From NCBI GenBank assembly GCA_021823555.1, contig JAKANW010000073.1, positions 1 to 9,118 of the forward strand: a stretch of DNA of 9,118 bases, in the 5' to 3' direction. The translations under genes were made by a program, and so were the position numbers. Positions within the stretch are counted from its first letter, which is position 1; every line of letters begins with the position of its first letter. Source of the DNA: Chloroflexota bacterium. Its GTDB lineage: Bacteria; Chloroflexota; Anaerolineae; Anaerolineales; Villigracilaceae. Below the pieces are notes generated by a model. The model searched no databases and was not told the DNA's origin. It worked only from the letters and a program-made list of their open reading frames with translations. This document shows positions 1-6,641 of this stretch, piece after piece.

Positions 1-107
1 ACCTCGCTTTCTTTGAGTTTATACACAATGTTCGTCGCCGTGGTAAGGCTTTGCTTCATGCCTTGCTTGCTATTCTCATAGCTCCTTGATTTTACTTAAG
101 AGCCCAT
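1..107. other. Unassigned left edge with two competing partial reading frames
   Basis: No gene can be called here with confidence. On the minus strand an ATG at 59 opens a frame running off the left edge (begins MKQSLTTATNIVYKLKESE). It overlaps, in ATGA fashion, the stop of a 7-codon mini-ORF (MRIASKA, ATG at 79) that has a good AAGGAG ribosome site at 82-87. On the plus strand a frame entering from the left ends with TGA at 87-89 and reads basic then hydrophobic (FIHNVRRRGKALLHALLAIL). The two readings exclude each other, and about 30 codons is too little for either. The plus reading could be the tail of a transposase-like protein, but that is only an impression. The sequence left of the window would settle it. 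Confidence 0.25.
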
Positions 108-133
108 AAAAAAAGGCGGACTGTGCGTCCGCC
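108..133 (-). terminator. Rho-independent terminator of the EF-G-like gene
   Basis: Read on the minus strand, GGCGGAC, a 5-nt loop GCACA and GTCCGCC form a perfect 7-bp GC-rich stem, followed at once by seven T residues (complement of A108-A114). It begins 9 nt after the EF-G stop codon at 143-145. The geometry is that of a classic intrinsic terminator. On the plus strand the stem is not followed by a T run, so it should act in one direction only. Confidence 0.92.
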
Positions 134-142
134 CCGATTGGA

Positions 143-2224
143 TTATTCTTCCTTCTTGGCTTCCATTTCTTTTTTGTGGGCTTCGATGATCGGCCCGGCG
201 ATGTGAGACGGGACCGTATCGTAATGATCCAAGTCCATCGTGAAGTAGCCGCGCCCGCCCGTGATGGAACGCAATTGCGTGGTATAGCGCAGCATTTCCG
301 ACATGGGCACATGCGCCACCACCACCGTGTTGCCGCGCTCCGATTCGGTTCCCTGCACGCGGCCGCGGCGGGTATTGAGGTCGCTCATCACATCGCCCAT
401 GTTGGCATCTGGCACCACAATGCGGACATTCATGATCGGCTCGAAGAGCACAGGGCCTGCATCCTGGACAGCCAGCTTGAAAGCTTCACGGCCCGCGATT
501 TCAAACGCCACCGGCTTGGAGTCAACCGGGTGTTCCTTGCCGTCATAGACAATAACTTTCACGTTGCTCATCGGATAGCCCGCGAAGGCGCCATGTTCCA
601 TGGTAGCTTTGATGCCTTTTTCGATCGGCGGCAGATAAGACTTCGACAGGTTCATGCCCACCAACTCGTCAGCAAACTCAAAGTCGGCGTCCGGAAATGG
701 CTCGATGCGCAAATGGACCTCACCAAACTGGCCTGCGCCGCCGGTCTGTTTCTTGTGGCGGTATTGTGCAGAAGCCTTGCGGGTGATGCCTTCCCGATAT
801 GGCACTTTGGGTTCGCGCGTCACGAGGCCTACCTGGAACTTGGCTTGGGCGCGGTGAATAGCCACATCAATGTGCTGGTCGCCCATGCCTTGCAGCACCG
901 TTTCGCCCGTGGCATGTTCATTGAACCACGAGAGCGTCATATCCTCTTCACACAGGCGGGTCAACGTGGGGCTGATCTTGGCGGCGTCCGCCTGTGTCTT
1001 GGGGCCGATGGCCACGCGGAACAAGGCGGCAGGATATTTCGGAACCGGCAGAGTCAACGGACGAGCCTTATCACAGAACGTATCGCCGGTGGCGGTGACG
1101 GTCAGCTTGGCAACCGAGGCGATATCGCCGGCGTGCACCACCTTGACGGCAATCTGTTCCTTGCCGCGCTGGATGTGCAAGCCCGACATGCGCTCCTCTG
1201 CGCCCTTGTTCTGGTTCCACACACGCGCATCTCCCAGGATGGATCCGGAAACGATGCGGAAATAAGTCATTTTGCCGACAAACGGGTCGGCGGTTGTCTT
1301 CCAAACGTAGGCAGCCAGCGGACCGGTATCGGAGGCCGTCAGCTTTTCTTCGCTGTCCTTGCCCTGGGCCAGGCGGGCAGGCAACTGGGCGGGCGAGGGG
1401 AGCAAATCCAGGATGGCATTGGCCAGCGGCGCGATCCCTACTTCGTGTCCGCCAGCAGCGCACACGACCGGGATGAATCCGCCAGAGCGGACCACATCCT
1501 TTAAACCGCGCACCAGCTCCTCGTCTGAGAGAGAACCGGCTTCGAGGTACTTTTCGAGCAGTGCATCATCCCCCTCCGCCGCCGCTTCCACCAGCGAGAA
1601 ATGCGCTTCCTCCGTCGCGGCTTTCATGTCGGCTGGGATGTCGGAAGCCGTCTTGCCATCGCCGAGGTAAGCCTTCATTGAGATCAGGTCAACCACGCCC
1701 TTGAACTCATGCTTCTCGCCAATGGGCAACTGCAACTTGACCAGGCGCTGCCCGGCGGCGTGAGCGAACTCTTCAACGGAAGCGTAGGCTTTGGCAAAAT
1801 TGGCGTTATCACGGTCGAGCTTGTTGATGATCACCAGCCGCGGCAGTTTGAACTCGTCCACATAACCCCAGGCGACCTCGGTGCCGACTTCGACGCCGGC
1901 CACCGAGTCAACCAGCACAACGGCGGCATCTGCCACGCTTAGAGCGGAGACCATCTCGCCGACAAAGTCGGTATATCCCGGCGCATCGAGCAGGTTGATC
2001 TTGGAATCGCGATACTCAATAGGCAGAACGCTGGTGTAGAGGGAAAGCTTGCGTCGGACTTCCTCATCATCGTAATCCGAAGCCGTAGTGCCATCCTCGA
2101 TCTTGCCGAGGCGGGTGGTAGCCCCCGTAAAATGGAGAAGCGCCTCCGCCAGCATGGTCTTTCCGGCGCCGCCGTGTGAGACCAGTGCGACGTTGCGGAG
2201 GAACTCAGTGGTATACTCCTTCAT
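143..2224 (-). CDS. fusA: Elongation factor G-like translational GTPase (EF-G2/FusA2-type paralogue)
   Basis: EF-G drives ribosomal translocation with GTP in the cytoplasm. The 693-residue length and all EF-G domains are present: P-loop SHGGAGKT 16-23, G3 DAPGY 80-84, G4 NKLD 134-137, a domain II region at about 300-390, domain IV with the HKKQTGGAGQFGEV block near 490-503, a domain IV tip retaining His565 (EHPVDSK), and domain V from about 597 to 680. Two hallmark features differ from canonical EF-G. The switch I motif ERGITI is replaced by a KLSLY-type stretch with Ser61 where the Mg-binding Thr is expected, and the G3 catalytic His (DTPGH) is Tyr84. From memory, such changes occur in the EF-G2/FusA2 branch, so it is probably a paralogue rather than the main EF-G. 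The start at 2224 is chosen because GGAAGG lies 10 nt upstream; a longer reading from 2296 would run through the promoter. It is monocistronic, with its own promoter and terminator. Confidence 0.93.
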   Translation of the reverse strand: MKEYTTEFLRNVALVSHGGAGKTMLAEALLHFTGATTRLGKIEDGTTASDYDDEEVRRKLSLYTSVLPIEYRDSKINLLDAPGYTDFVGEMVSALSVADAAVVLVDSVAGVEVGTEVAWGYVDEFKLPRLVIINKLDRDNANFAKAYASVEEFAHAAGQRLVKLQLPIGEKHEFKGVVDLISMKAYLGDGKTASDIPADMKAATEEAHFSLVEAAAEGDDALLEKYLEAGSLSDEELVRGLKDVVRSGGFIPVVCAAGGHEVGIAPLANAILDLLPSPAQLPARLAQGKDSEEKLTASDTGPLAAYVWKTTADPFVGKMTYFRIVSGSILGDARVWNQNKGAEERMSGLHIQRGKEQIAVKVVHAGDIASVAKLTVTATGDTFCDKARPLTLPVPKYPAALFRVAIGPKTQADAAKISPTLTRLCEEDMTLSWFNEHATGETVLQGMGDQHIDVAIHRAQAKFQVGLVTREPKVPYREGITRKASAQYRHKKQTGGAGQFGEVHLRIEPFPDADFEFADELVGMNLSKSYLPPIEKGIKATMEHGAFAGYPMSNVKVIVYDGKEHPVDSKPVAFEIAGREAFKLAVQDAGPVLFEPIMNVRIVVPDANMGDVMSDLNTRRGRVQGTESERGNTVVVAHVPMSEMLRYTTQLRSITGGRGYFTMDLDHYDTVPSHIAGPIIEAHKKEMEAKKEE

Positions 2225-2233
2225 CGAAAGAAA

Positions 2234-2242
2234 CCCTTCCTT
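2234..2242 (-). promoter_or_regulatory. Ribosome binding site fixing the EF-G start
   Basis: On the minus strand AAGGAAGGG sits 9-10 nt before the ATG at 2224. The upstream in-frame start codon at 2296 has no comparable site, so this motif decides the start. Confidence 0.8.
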
Positions 2243-2267
2243 GAAATAGGATAAGACCAGTTGCGTG

Positions 2268-2296
2268 ATTGTAAAAGAAGTCGGTTGAATTGTCAA
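2268..2296 (-). promoter_or_regulatory. Near-consensus sigma70-type promoter for the EF-G-like gene
   Basis: On the minus strand the -35 box is TTGACA (complement of 2291-2296, 6/6). A 17-bp spacer follows, then the -10 box TACAAT (complement of 2268-2273, 5/6). The start of transcription would fall near 2261, giving a leader of about 35-40 nt that contains the ribosome site. This matches strong expression and confirms that coding starts at 2224 rather than 2296. Confidence 0.85.
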
Positions 2297-2358
2297 AGCG
2301 CATCGTCACGCCAAGCGTCATAAATCATCACATTACATCTGTCACCGTGTAGATTCCC

Positions 2359-2841
2359 ATGGCATCCATTTTCAACCAATATTCATTCCTTTTGCTTGTC
2401 CTCGGGCTGACGGTCGTCGCCGCGCTGGTCCTGTTGACCCGCAACCCGAAATGGACCGACTGGCTGGCCTTCGGCGTGATCGTGGTCGGCCTGGTTACAG
2501 CCTGGTTGATCCTGCACCCGCGCCAGACCCCCTTGATGGATGACGCCAGAAAAGTCAAAGCCATGATCGGGGCAGGCACGCCGGTCCTGCTCGAATTCCA
2601 ATCTCCCTATTGCATCGGCTGCACCGCCATCAAGCCGATGGTGGACAACCTTGAGATCGAACTGGGCAGCCGTATCCACATCATCCGCCTGGATATTCAA
2701 ATGTCGGCAGGCCGCGAACTGGCGCCGGTCTACCAATTTGAATTCACGCCGACCTTTATTTTCTTTGACGCCCAGGGCCACGAACTGTGGCGTCAGGTGG
2801 GCAGCCTCGACCCGCAGCATGTGCGTGATTCGCTCAAATGA
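2359..2841 (+). CDS. Membrane-anchored thioredoxin-family protein
   Basis: This is a 160-residue protein with two hydrophobic segments (about 8-27 and 36-52) followed by a thioredoxin fold. The redox motif is CIGC at 85-88 in the context SPYCIGCTAIKP, preceded by the strand VLLEF. The cis-proline lies in FTPT (Pro131), followed by the strand FIFFDAQG. Thioredoxin-fold proteins of this kind reduce or relay disulfides. The positively charged loop between the two helices (R28, K31) suggests that the redox domain faces outward, which is inference. The start is forced: an in-frame TAG lies at 2350-2352, two codons upstream. No good ribosome site is visible, so translation may be weak or nearly leaderless. 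The stop overlaps the next start by ATGA, so the methyltransferase is probably translationally coupled. The gene is divergent from the EF-G gene. Its substrate is unknown. Confidence 0.88.
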   Translation: MASIFNQYSFLLLVLGLTVVAALVLLTRNPKWTDWLAFGVIVVGLVTAWLILHPRQTPLMDDARKVKAMIGAGTPVLLEFQSPYCIGCTAIKPMVDNLEIELGSRIHIIRLDIQMSAGRELAPVYQFEFTPTFIFFDAQGHELWRQVGSLDPQHVRDSLK

Positions 2842-3407
2842 GTCTCCTGCGCCGCCTCTCTTTCCACTTTTGGTATTTCGGCAATCCGCCCTGGGATCGC
2901 GGCGTCAGCCCGCCCGAACTGCTCGATTTCATCCAAAAGAACCCGCCCAGCCGCGCCATTGACCTGGGCTGCGGCACCGGCACCAATGTGATCACACTGG
3001 CGCAGGCAGGCTGGCAGGTGACGGGCGTGGATTTTGCCCCGCGTGCCATTCAACTGGCAAAGCGAAAAGTCAAAGCAGCCAACCTAAAGGCGGATTTGCG
3101 CGTGGGCGATACGACGAACTTGCGCGGCATTGAAGGCCCTTTCGACCTGGCGCTGGACATGGGCTGTTTTCACGGCGTGGAGGATCGGGCGGCCTATCTC
3201 AATGAATTGACCCGTCTCCTGGCCCCGGGCGGACACTGGCTCCTGTACGCTTTCTTCAACCCCGCCCCGCATCCCACCGGACCCGGGCTGGGCGCGTCCG
3301 ACCTTGACCTGATCTCCGCCCGAGGCTTGACCCAGGTCTGGCGGCAGGATGGCGTGGACCGCCGCGAACGCCCGTCGGCGTGGTTCTTATTCAAATTCAA
3401 GGAATGA
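2838..3407 (+). CDS. Class I SAM-dependent methyltransferase (TehB/thiopurine-methyltransferase-like)
   Basis: This 189-residue protein is a compact Rossmann-fold methyltransferase. It shows the SAM-binding motif I IDLGCGTGTN (41-50), the acidic residue ending strand 2 in TGVDF (Asp65), a GD turn at 90-91, and the motif IV-like DMGCFHGV (107-114). The LLAPGGHWLL stretch at 127-136 matches the usual LkPGG post-motif. The N-terminal FGNPPWDRGVSPPEL (14-28) resembles the PPWD block before motif I in the thiopurine and tellurite methyltransferase group, which suggests a small-molecule or chalcogen substrate; that is inference. Its ATG overlaps the thioredoxin gene's TGA (ATGA), and the pair forms a two-gene operon. 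A redox partner next to a methyltransferase would fit thiol or metalloid chemistry, but nothing in the sequence proves it. No clear terminator follows; the repeat element begins 36 nt after the stop. Confidence 0.88.
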   Translation: MSLLRRLSFHFWYFGNPPWDRGVSPPELLDFIQKNPPSRAIDLGCGTGTNVITLAQAGWQVTGVDFAPRAIQLAKRKVKAANLKADLRVGDTTNLRGIEGPFDLALDMGCFHGVEDRAAYLNELTRLLAPGGHWLLYAFFNPAPHPTGPGLGASDLDLISARGLTQVWRQDGVDRRERPSAWFLFKFKE

Positions 3408-3442
3408 TGTGGAGAGGGATGGCATCCCGCCAAATTTGAAAG

Positions 3443-3607
3443 TGTCATTCTGAGGAGCCAGCATCCTTCTGGCGACGAAGAATCTCAATCTTATGATAGC
3501 AACCAGGAGATTCTTCGCCGCTGGGTTTCGACACCTGCACTGCACCGAACGCAGTACGGTGCAAGTGTACGGGCTTCGCCTTACTCAACCAGCGACTCAG
3601 AATGACA
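3443..3607. repeat. 165-bp palindromic MITE-like repeat with 12-bp terminal inverted repeats
   Basis: The ends are perfect inverted copies: TGTCATTCTGAG at 3443-3454 and CTCAGAATGACA at 3596-3607. Inside are nested hairpins. GCCAG (3457-3461) pairs with CTGGC (3469-3473). GCGACGAAGAATCTC (3472-3486) pairs with 3507-3521 with one mismatch. CGCTGG (3519-3524) pairs with CCAGCG (3589-3594), and TGCACCG (3541-3547) with CGGTGCA (3557-3563). No convincing frame crosses it and no transposase is present. No clear target duplication is visible in the flanks. It looks like a dispersed non-autonomous or palindromic element of a type common in Chloroflexota-like genomes; that attribution is from memory. 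It fills most of the gap between the methyltransferase and the metalloenzyme gene. Confidence 0.8.
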
Positions 3608-3621
3608 TATAGAAGTACAAG

Positions 3622-3626
3622 AAGGA
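3622..3626 (+). promoter_or_regulatory. Ribosome binding site selecting the 3638 start
   Basis: AAGGA lies 11 nt before the ATG at 3638. The alternative in-frame ATG at 3602 has no such site and falls inside the right terminal repeat of the adjacent element. Confidence 0.6.
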
Positions 3627-3637
3627 TACTTACCGGT

Positions 3638-4570
3638 ATGCGCGTCCTCTTTTTATTTCTGGATGGAATCGGGCTGGGGGAAAATGACCCGGCCATCAAT
3701 CCCTTCGCCCGCGCACAAATGCCTCACTTGCAGGGCCTGCTGGACGGCCAGCCCTTGTTGCGCCAGTCCGCGCCTTACGATGGGGGGTGTGTTTCCCTGC
3801 GCGCCATTGACGCCAACCTGGGTGTGACAGGGCTGCCGCAGTCCGCCACCGGCCAGGCCGTATTGTTAACTGGTCGTAACATCCCTGCCGAACTTGGCTA
3901 TCACTACGGCCCCAAGCCCAACCCCGCGGTGGCGGCCACGCTCGAAGACGGCGCCATCTTCGGCAAGTTATCATCGGCAGGCAGGACCTCCAGCTTGCTC
4001 AACGCCTACCCGCCGCGTTACTTCCACGGCATTGATTCCGGCAAGCGGCTGTACTCATCCATCCCGCTGGCCGTCACCAACGCGGGGCTGTCGCTTTTCA
4101 ACCAGGATGACTTCGCAGCCGGGCGCGCGCTCTCCGCTGATTTCACTGGCCAGGGCTGGCGCGACATGTTGGGCTTCCCGGACACACAAGTTCTTTCCGC
4201 GCGCCAAGCGGGGATGAAATTATCAGAGCTGGCCAGCCAGTTCGATTTCTCCCTGTTCGAATACTGGGCCAGCGACTACGCCGGTCACAAACAGGATATG
4301 AAATGGGCGGTTGAACAAATGGAAACCTTCGATGGTGTACTGGACGGCCTGCTGGATACTTGGGATTTTGAGCAAGGGCTGATCCTGCTGACCTCCGATC
4401 ACGGCAACATGGAAGACCTCTCCATCCGGCGACACACTGCCAATCCCGTGCCGGGGTTGATCTTCGGCACGCCAGAGGCGCGGCAAGTCTTCACGCGGGA
4501 CCTGGACGATCTGACGGGCATCGCACCCGCCATTTGGCAGACCGTTACAGGCAGGGAACAGACGGCCTAA
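3638..4570 (+). CDS. Alkaline-phosphatase-superfamily metalloenzyme (iPGM/phosphopentomutase-like domain)
   Basis: This 310-residue protein has the metal-binding skeleton of the metalloenzyme family that includes cofactor-independent phosphoglycerate mutase. Asp9 lies in FLFLDGIGLG. A nucleophile region reads LPQSATGQAVLLTG, with Ser69 or Thr71 as candidate nucleophile. Asp213 and His217 lie in ASDYAGH, Asp254 and His255 in TSDHGN, and His266 in RHTANPVP. Full iPGM is about 510 residues with a large inserted phosphotransferase domain. Here the protein is some 200 residues shorter, with only a modest middle segment (about 85-190), so it is unlikely to be a true phosphoglycerate mutase. The nucleophile block ends in Gln (TGQ), where iPGM and phosphopentomutase carry His. 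A phosphatase, phosphodiesterase or mutase acting on an unknown phosphoester is the safest call. The stop TAA overlaps the convergent HemW stop by 4 nt. The first 12 codons of a longer reading from 3602 are rejected. Confidence 0.82.
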   Translation: MRVLFLFLDGIGLGENDPAINPFARAQMPHLQGLLDGQPLLRQSAPYDGGCVSLRAIDANLGVTGLPQSATGQAVLLTGRNIPAELGYHYGPKPNPAVAATLEDGAIFGKLSSAGRTSSLLNAYPPRYFHGIDSGKRLYSSIPLAVTNAGLSLFNQDDFAAGRALSADFTGQGWRDMLGFPDTQVLSARQAGMKLSELASQFDFSLFEYWASDYAGHKQDMKWAVEQMETFDGVLDGLLDTWDFEQGLILLTSDHGNMEDLSIRRHTANPVPGLIFGTPEARQVFTRDLDDLTGIAPAIWQTVTGREQTA

Positions 4571-5796
4571 TCCAGAAATTGCATGAAGACCTGGTTGCCC
4601 AGCAGCCGCCCGCGCCGGGTCAAATGCAGGACATCCCCGCCCCACTCCAACAGACCCAGGCGTACCAGTTCGTTGATCTCCTTTGGATAGACATCCAACA
4701 AACCGCGTCCAAACCGGGAACGGAAATCGGATTCCGTTACCCCGGCGGAGGTCAAGCGCAGGCCGGTCATCATGAACTCTGACATGTCGTCGCCTTCCGT
4801 CTGGAGGTGGTGATTGACGGCAGCAGGTGTGAGCGGAAAAGATAAATCAGCAGGCTGGGAATTGGATAGCCGCTCAATATAGGTTTTGATGCGCAAGGCA
4901 TTGGAATAACGATAGCCGTTGGCATAGCCGTGCGCGCCCGCGCCGAGGCCGAGATAAGGAAGCCCACGCCAGTATTGCAGATTATGCCTGCAAGCGAAGG
5001 AGGGAAACCTTTTATTCAGCGACCCACTTGACGAAACATCCTTTGCCCAGTTTGAAATCTCATATTGAACATAACCACGCGCTTCCAGATATTCTCCAGC
5101 CCATTCATACATATCGGCAGCCAGGTCGGGGTCGGGGATGGGCAGCAGGCCGCGGCTTGACCAGCGGCCAAAGGGCGTGCCGTGCTCGAGGGTTAGCGCG
5201 TACATCGAGATATGTTCAGGCTCCAAGTCCAGGATGCGCTGGACGGTATTCTGCCAGCGCGACAGAGTCTGTTCAGGCAGGCCATAGATCAGGTCGAGGT
5301 TGACGCCGTTACTGTGGCGGTCAAAGCCCGCCTGCCGCGCCCATTTCACGGACCGGACCACGTCGAAAAAGTTGTGAGCGCGTTCGAGCATGTGCAACTC
5401 ATCCAGGTTGGCGGACTGGACGCCGAAGGACAGGCGGTTGAATCCCGCTGCGCGAATCCCATTGAAAAAGTCCAGGGAGGTCGTACCGGGATTGGCTTCC
5501 AGGCTGGCTTCGAGGTCGGGAGTGAAAGTGAAGACGGCGCGCAACGCATCCATAACGGAGGCAAGTTGGGGCGCGGAGAGAAGCGAGGGCGTCCCGCCGC
5601 CGAAGAAAATTGTGTGCACCTCACCCCCGTCCCCTCTCCTGGCAGGCGAGGGGAGTCGATCCCCGATATATTGGATTTCTTTAATGAGCGCTTCCACGTA
5701 GGCGGGAATCGAATCATCCTGGCCTGCGTAGGTGTTGAAGTCGCAGTAGGCGCAGCGATGTTTGCAAAAGGGGATGTGGAGGTAGAGGCTAAGCAC
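4567..5796 (-). CDS. hemW: HemW, radical-SAM heme chaperone (coproporphyrinogen III oxidase-like)
   Basis: The 409 residues match the HemN/HemW radical-SAM family. The protein begins LSLYLHIPFCKHRCAYC, with the CX3CX2C cluster at Cys11, Cys15 and Cys18 that binds the 4Fe-4S cluster and SAM. Then come GGGTPS (66-71), the strand block RLSFGVQS (121-128), LDLIYGLPEQT (168-178), and the HNLQYW signature (271-276) that marks HemW rather than oxygen-independent coproporphyrinogen oxidase. A winged-helix-like tail (about 335-400) closes the protein. HemW delivers heme to target proteins in the cytoplasm; older annotation as HemN-like oxidase is common. The start is GTG at 5794-5796, supported by family N-termini, although its ribosome site is weak. 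It is third in an operon, 20 nt after a methyltransferase, so it may depend on coupled translation. Residues 48-58 (LPSPARRGDGG) derive from a palindromic repeat. Confidence 0.92.
   Translation of the reverse strand: MLSLYLHIPFCKHRCAYCDFNTYAGQDDSIPAYVEALIKEIQYIGDRLPSPARRGDGGEVHTIFFGGGTPSLLSAPQLASVMDALRAVFTFTPDLEASLEANPGTTSLDFFNGIRAAGFNRLSFGVQSANLDELHMLERAHNFFDVVRSVKWARQAGFDRHSNGVNLDLIYGLPEQTLSRWQNTVQRILDLEPEHISMYALTLEHGTPFGRWSSRGLLPIPDPDLAADMYEWAGEYLEARGYVQYEISNWAKDVSSSGSLNKRFPSFACRHNLQYWRGLPYLGLGAGAHGYANGYRYSNALRIKTYIERLSNSQPADLSFPLTPAAVNHHLQTEGDDMSEFMMTGLRLTSAGVTESDFRSRFGRGLLDVYPKEINELVRLGLLEWGGDVLHLTRRGRLLGNQVFMQFLD
5631..5653. repeat. Near-perfect 23-bp GC-rich palindrome embedded in hemW
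   Basis: CCCCTC at 5631-5636 pairs with GAGGGG at 5648-5653, and the inner CCTG pairs with CAGG around a single central G. The only mismatch is T5637 against C5647. It lies in frame within hemW and encodes residues of about 48-56, just before the conserved FFGGGTPS strand. The flanking bases (CTCACCCCCGT before it) extend the GC-rich character and resemble a dispersed repeat that I recall from many GC-rich genomes. It is reported as a repeat because of its structure; its copy number cannot be seen here. Confidence 0.6.
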
Positions 5797-5816
5797 AGGC
5801 TGCCGACTGAGGAAAA

Positions 5817-6641
5817 TCAGACAGGGGATGAAGATTGAAGCAAACGTAATCTTGCCGCCAGCACCGGCGGAATCTCGCTAAACTTCCCGCCCCAGCCCAG
5901 CGGATGCGCCTGCAATGCTTCGGGAGGGAAGGCGCGTTCTTCAAAACCATCCAGCACAAACCCATTTTGGAAAGCGAGGTTCAAATAATATTGCAGCGGC
6001 CGCTCGAAGTAAACCTGCGGTTCCGGCTGGCCGCGCAGGGCCAGGCCGCGCGCCTGGTAGGGAGTCATGTAACGCGAAATCTTAACCGAATACACAATCC
6101 TGATCTCGCCCTCGAGATCCATCTCCTCCACAACGTGCATGCAGGAAGAATTATTGAAAGCGGGGTGGGTCAACGAAAAGACAAAGACTCCACCCGGCTT
6201 GAGCAGGCGAGGCAAGGCGCGAAATAAGGGTTCGATATTCGCCATGTCGAACAAGGCCATATTGCACAGCGCGGAATCAAATTCCCGCTCGCCCAGGGAA
6301 AGTAAAGCAGCTTCGTCGGTCGCGTCGAGGGTGCGATAGGTGATGTGCGAGGCGTAGTCCCCGGAACGGCGGTTTGCCAGTTCAATGAGGTTGGATGAAA
6401 AATCGAATGCAGTGACCTGCGCGCCGAGGTCGGCCAATTTGCGGGAGGTCAAGCCGTTGCCACAAGCAATGTCGAGAAGCCGCTGGCCAGGCTGGATGGC
6501 CAGCAGGCGCAGCATGGCAGGCCATTGCAACACTTTGAAGAAGTCATTGCCCTCATCCCCCATCTTGTCATCCCAAACTTCGGCATTGGCGTTCCAGGCA
6601 TGGCGGGTTTCATCGTTGAGCGCGGAAAGATCGGTGGTCAT
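5817..6641 (-). CDS. Class I SAM-dependent methyltransferase (UbiE/SmtA-like)
   Basis: This 274-residue Rossmann-fold methyltransferase starts with a helical cap including HAWNANAEVWDDKMG (14-28), the 'W..NA..WD' opening common in this family. Motif I is LLDIACGNGL (55-64) and the strand 2 acidic residue is Asp80 in TAFDFS. LDATD (105-109) supplies the adenine-binding Asp, DSALCNMALFDM (122-133) is motif IV, and LLKPGGVFVFSLTHP (146-160) is the post-motif strand. A C-terminal extension with SRYMTPYQARG (189-199) and PPEAL (239-243) probably forms the substrate lid. The substrate cannot be read from the sequence; small-molecule transfer is most likely. Its ATG overlaps the upstream MBL gene's TGA (ATGA at 6638-6641) and hemW begins 20 nt after its stop, so all three are probably co-transcribed. 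Confidence 0.88.
   Translation of the reverse strand: MTTDLSALNDETRHAWNANAEVWDDKMGDEGNDFFKVLQWPAMLRLLAIQPGQRLLDIACGNGLTSRKLADLGAQVTAFDFSSNLIELANRRSGDYASHITYRTLDATDEAALLSLGEREFDSALCNMALFDMANIEPLFRALPRLLKPGGVFVFSLTHPAFNNSSCMHVVEEMDLEGEIRIVYSVKISRYMTPYQARGLALRGQPEPQVYFERPLQYYLNLAFQNGFVLDGFEERAFPPEALQAHPLGWGGKFSEIPPVLAARLRLLQSSSPV

Noticed and set aside
176..1504. Long plus-strand open frame of 442 codons opposite the EF-G gene
   Set aside because: It is antisense to a well-supported EF-G frame, its His- and Arg-rich product has no recognisable domain, and such open antisense frames are common in GC-rich genes.
2225..2296. N-terminal extension of the EF-G gene from the ATG at 2296
   Set aside because: The extension would start in the -35 box and run through the -10 box of a near-consensus promoter; the ATG at 2224 has a strong ribosome site and matches the family N-terminus.
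3416..3428. GGGATGGCATCCC palindrome as a terminator after the first methyltransferase
   Set aside because: The full palindrome leaves a one-base loop, the usable stem is only about 4 bp, and no T run follows.
3443..3607. CRISPR array or riboswitch in the 3408-3637 gap
   Set aside because: There are inverted, not regularly spaced direct repeats, and no conserved riboswitch core was recognisable; a palindromic repeat element explains the structure better.
3602..3637. Longer start of the metalloenzyme at 3602
   Set aside because: The 12 extra codons begin inside the terminal inverted repeat of the adjacent element and have no ribosome site; MRVLFLFLDG from 3638 is the typical family start.
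5212..5838. Plus-strand open frame of 208 codons opposite hemW
   Set aside because: It is antisense to conserved radical-SAM motifs and has no domain or ribosome site; it is a shadow of GC-rich codon use.
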